NCBI GenBank assembly: GCA_937880795.1
Contig: CALGRQ010000146.1
Span: forward strand, 1-14,750
Origin: an uncultured Dyadobacter sp.
Lineage (GTDB): Bacteria; Bacteroidota; Bacteroidia; Cytophagales; Spirosomataceae
Reading direction: 5' to 3'
DNA: 14,750 bases
Below the pieces are notes generated by a model. That model was given only the letters and a program-made list of their open reading frames with translations. It was not told where the DNA came from and did not search any database. Positions 13,510 to 14,750 of this stretch are shown here, piece after piece (position 1 is the stretch's first letter; each line of letters starts with the position of its first letter). The translations under genes were made by a program, and so were the position numbers.

Positions 13510-14634
13510 ATGAAAACAATCCTGAAAACATTTTCAATAAACAAACCGGGCTTGGTTAAAGTCTGCTTTGCGGGTGTTGTTTTCATCTCATCAGGATTGA
13601 TACAATCTTACGTTATCAACAATGCAGAGCCTTATGTTTTACAATATCCTGTAAATTTTGGATCTCGGTTCAGTATTCCTGCCGATAACCCAACTACCAA
13701 AGATGGCGTGTACTTAGGCAGGCTCCTATTTTACGAAAAAGCCCTTTCGGCGAATAATAATATCTCGTGTGAAAGCTGCCATCAACAAAAACATGCCTTT
13801 ACCGATGGCAAAGTATTTAGTGTTGGCACGGATGGCTCTTTGACCGCAAGAAATTCGATGTCACTGGCCAATCTGCTCTGGGTTCGTAACTTCTTCTGGG
13901 ACGGCCGTTCGACCAGTCTGGAAGCACAAGCAAAATTTCCTTTAACCGATACCCATGAAATGGGTCAATCTCTCCAAGAATCTTCAAAAAAACTAAATGA
14001 TATAGCCCTATATCCACCACTTTTTAGAAAAGCCTTTGGAAGCAGTCATATTACCGAAGATAAAATACTGAAAGCATTAGCTCAATTTGAACGAACCCTG
14101 ATTTCTGCTGATTCAAATTACGACCGATATCTCGCAGGTAAATATAACCCAACAGATCAGGAGTTGAGAGGATTGCTACTTTTTGAAAGAAGTCCAAATC
14201 CAAAAAATGGTACCAGAGGGGCAAACTGTGGACATTGTCACGGAGGGGTTAAAACCTATAAAGAGTTGTTTCACAATAATGGTCTCGACAGCGTGAGCAT
14301 TGATAAGGGAAGGGAGCAAATCACCGGACAATCTACAGATCGTGCTCGGTTTAGAGTACCCACACTACGAAATATTATGTTGACTGCACCCTATATGCAT
14401 GACGGCCGATTTCGCACCATCGAGCAGGTTCTTGACCATTACAATGCGCACATCCAGAAAAGTGCAACGTTAAGTTCATTTTTACAAAATACTTCGAACG
14501 AGATGGGTGGTCAGAATCTGGCACTTACCAAAAGCGAAAAAGCCGATTTAACCGCATTCCTTGGCATGTTAACAGACTCAACATTTATTACCAATCCAGC
14601 ATTTTCTAATCCCCATCCCATAATAAATCCTTAG
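13510..14634 (+). CDS. Di-heme cytochrome c peroxidase (CcpA/MauG family), exported
   Basis: A 374-aa periplasmic protein that in its family reduces hydrogen peroxide or oxidises a partner with two c-type hemes. The ATG at 13510 is preferred over an in-frame TTG at 13501. Residues 14-31 (LVKVCFAGVVFISSGLIQ) form a signal peptide or membrane anchor. The two heme-binding sites are C87-E-S-C90-H91 and C240-G-H-C243-H244. M296 in APYMHDGRF is the likely distal heme ligand, and the FFWDGR motif (129-133) is conserved in the family. A TAnnTTTG element and a ModE-box-like palindrome lie upstream in a 239-nt gap that holds no convincing gene. The next gene starts 3 nt after the stop, so the two are co-transcribed. 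A c-type cytochrome maturation system must exist elsewhere. Confidence 0.92.
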   Translation: MKTILKTFSINKPGLVKVCFAGVVFISSGLIQSYVINNAEPYVLQYPVNFGSRFSIPADNPTTKDGVYLGRLLFYEKALSANNNISCESCHQQKHAFTDGKVFSVGTDGSLTARNSMSLANLLWVRNFFWDGRSTSLEAQAKFPLTDTHEMGQSLQESSKKLNDIALYPPLFRKAFGSSHITEDKILKALAQFERTLISADSNYDRYLAGKYNPTDQELRGLLLFERSPNPKNGTRGANCGHCHGGVKTYKELFHNNGLDSVSIDKGREQITGQSTDRARFRVPTLRNIMLTAPYMHDGRFRTIEQVLDHYNAHIQKSATLSSFLQNTSNEMGGQNLALTKSEKADLTAFLGMLTDSTFITNPAFSNPHPIINP

Positions 14635-14637
14635 CAT

Positions 14638-14750
14638 ATGTGCACTTCTGTAATTTCTGTCCGCACCACTATCATGAGCCTTTGTTGGGTTCTGATGCAC
14701 ACTTTAACCTCATTTGCTCAAAGTGATGCTTCACTTGTTATCATTGGAGA
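14638..14750 (+). CDS. Start of a secreted protein (partial, cut by window edge)
   Basis: An ATG 3 nt after the peroxidase stop opens a frame that runs to the window edge, 37 codons. The residues form a signal peptide: a hydrophobic stretch from about MSLCWVLMHTLTSFAQ with a probable cut at FAQ-SD, then SDASLVIIG. Start could be 14638 or the ATG at 14674, which gives a more ordinary signal peptide. No domain is visible yet, so I do not name it. The tight spacing makes it an operon partner of the di-heme peroxidase, acting in the periplasm or outer membrane. Confidence 0.65.
   Translation, partial: MCTSVISVRTTIMSLCWVLMHTLTSFAQSDASLVIIG

Noticed and set aside
13383..13559. Plus-strand 58-codon frame before and across the start of the peroxidase gene
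   Set aside because: It overlaps the peroxidase start by 50 nt, has no recognisable domain and no clear ribosome site, and resembles leader sequence rather than a gene.
1..14750. CRISPR arrays, tRNA or rRNA genes, insertion sequences, integrase or attachment sites
   Set aside because: I saw no regularly spaced repeats, no cloverleaf-like sequence, no transposase or integrase motifs and no terminal inverted repeats.

Overview
The window looks like chromosomal DNA of a Bacteroidota bacterium, perhaps of the Chitinophagia/Sphingobacteriia type; I cannot name the genus. The evidence is the AT-leaning base composition, the repeated TAnnTTTG promoter element typical of the phylum, weak Shine-Dalgarno sites, and the protein families: an XRE-S24 repressor, a secreted GH95 glycosidase, a MauG/CcpA-type di-heme peroxidase and a type III PKS operon.

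Layout, left to right. (1) 1-1101: the C-terminal tail of a membrane protein, possibly a glycosyltransferase, faces a frameshifted XRE-S24 repressor. A strong hairpin lies between them, and a duplicated operator-like site lies upstream of the repressor. (2) 1102-2742: a CarH/LitR-type cobalamin-binding MerR regulator with the full photoreceptor motif set, then type 1 IPP isomerase (idi). (3) 2758-6575, minus strand: a tightly overlapping four-gene operon of UbiA prenyltransferase, type III polyketide synthase, SAM methyltransferase and geranylgeranyl-reductase-like FAD oxidoreductase. (4) 6685-8125: a Lrp/AsnC regulator and an EamA exporter, closed by a bidirectional terminator. (5) 8210-10296: a NifS/IscS-like cysteine desulfurase and a small Mesh1-like HD hydrolase, divergent across a 332-nt gap. 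(6) 10335-12674: a secreted GH95 alpha-L-fucosidase-type enzyme. (7) 12926-14750: a DNA-binding-only ModE-like regulator, a di-heme cytochrome c peroxidase, and the start of a secreted protein cut by the window edge.

The most interesting part is regions 2 and 3 together. The operon has the enzyme logic of tocopherol or plastoquinone assembly: an aromatic head, a UbiA prenyl transfer, a methylation and a flavoenzyme reduction or hydroxylation. Here, however, the head would come from a type III PKS. The neighbouring isomerase makes DMAPP, and the neighbouring regulator should sense light through B12. My inference is a prenylated polyketide phenol or quinone, possibly light-controlled. The product and the regulatory link are not shown by sequence alone. 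A second point is a 24-bp palindrome resembling a ModE box, between the ModE-like gene and the peroxidase.
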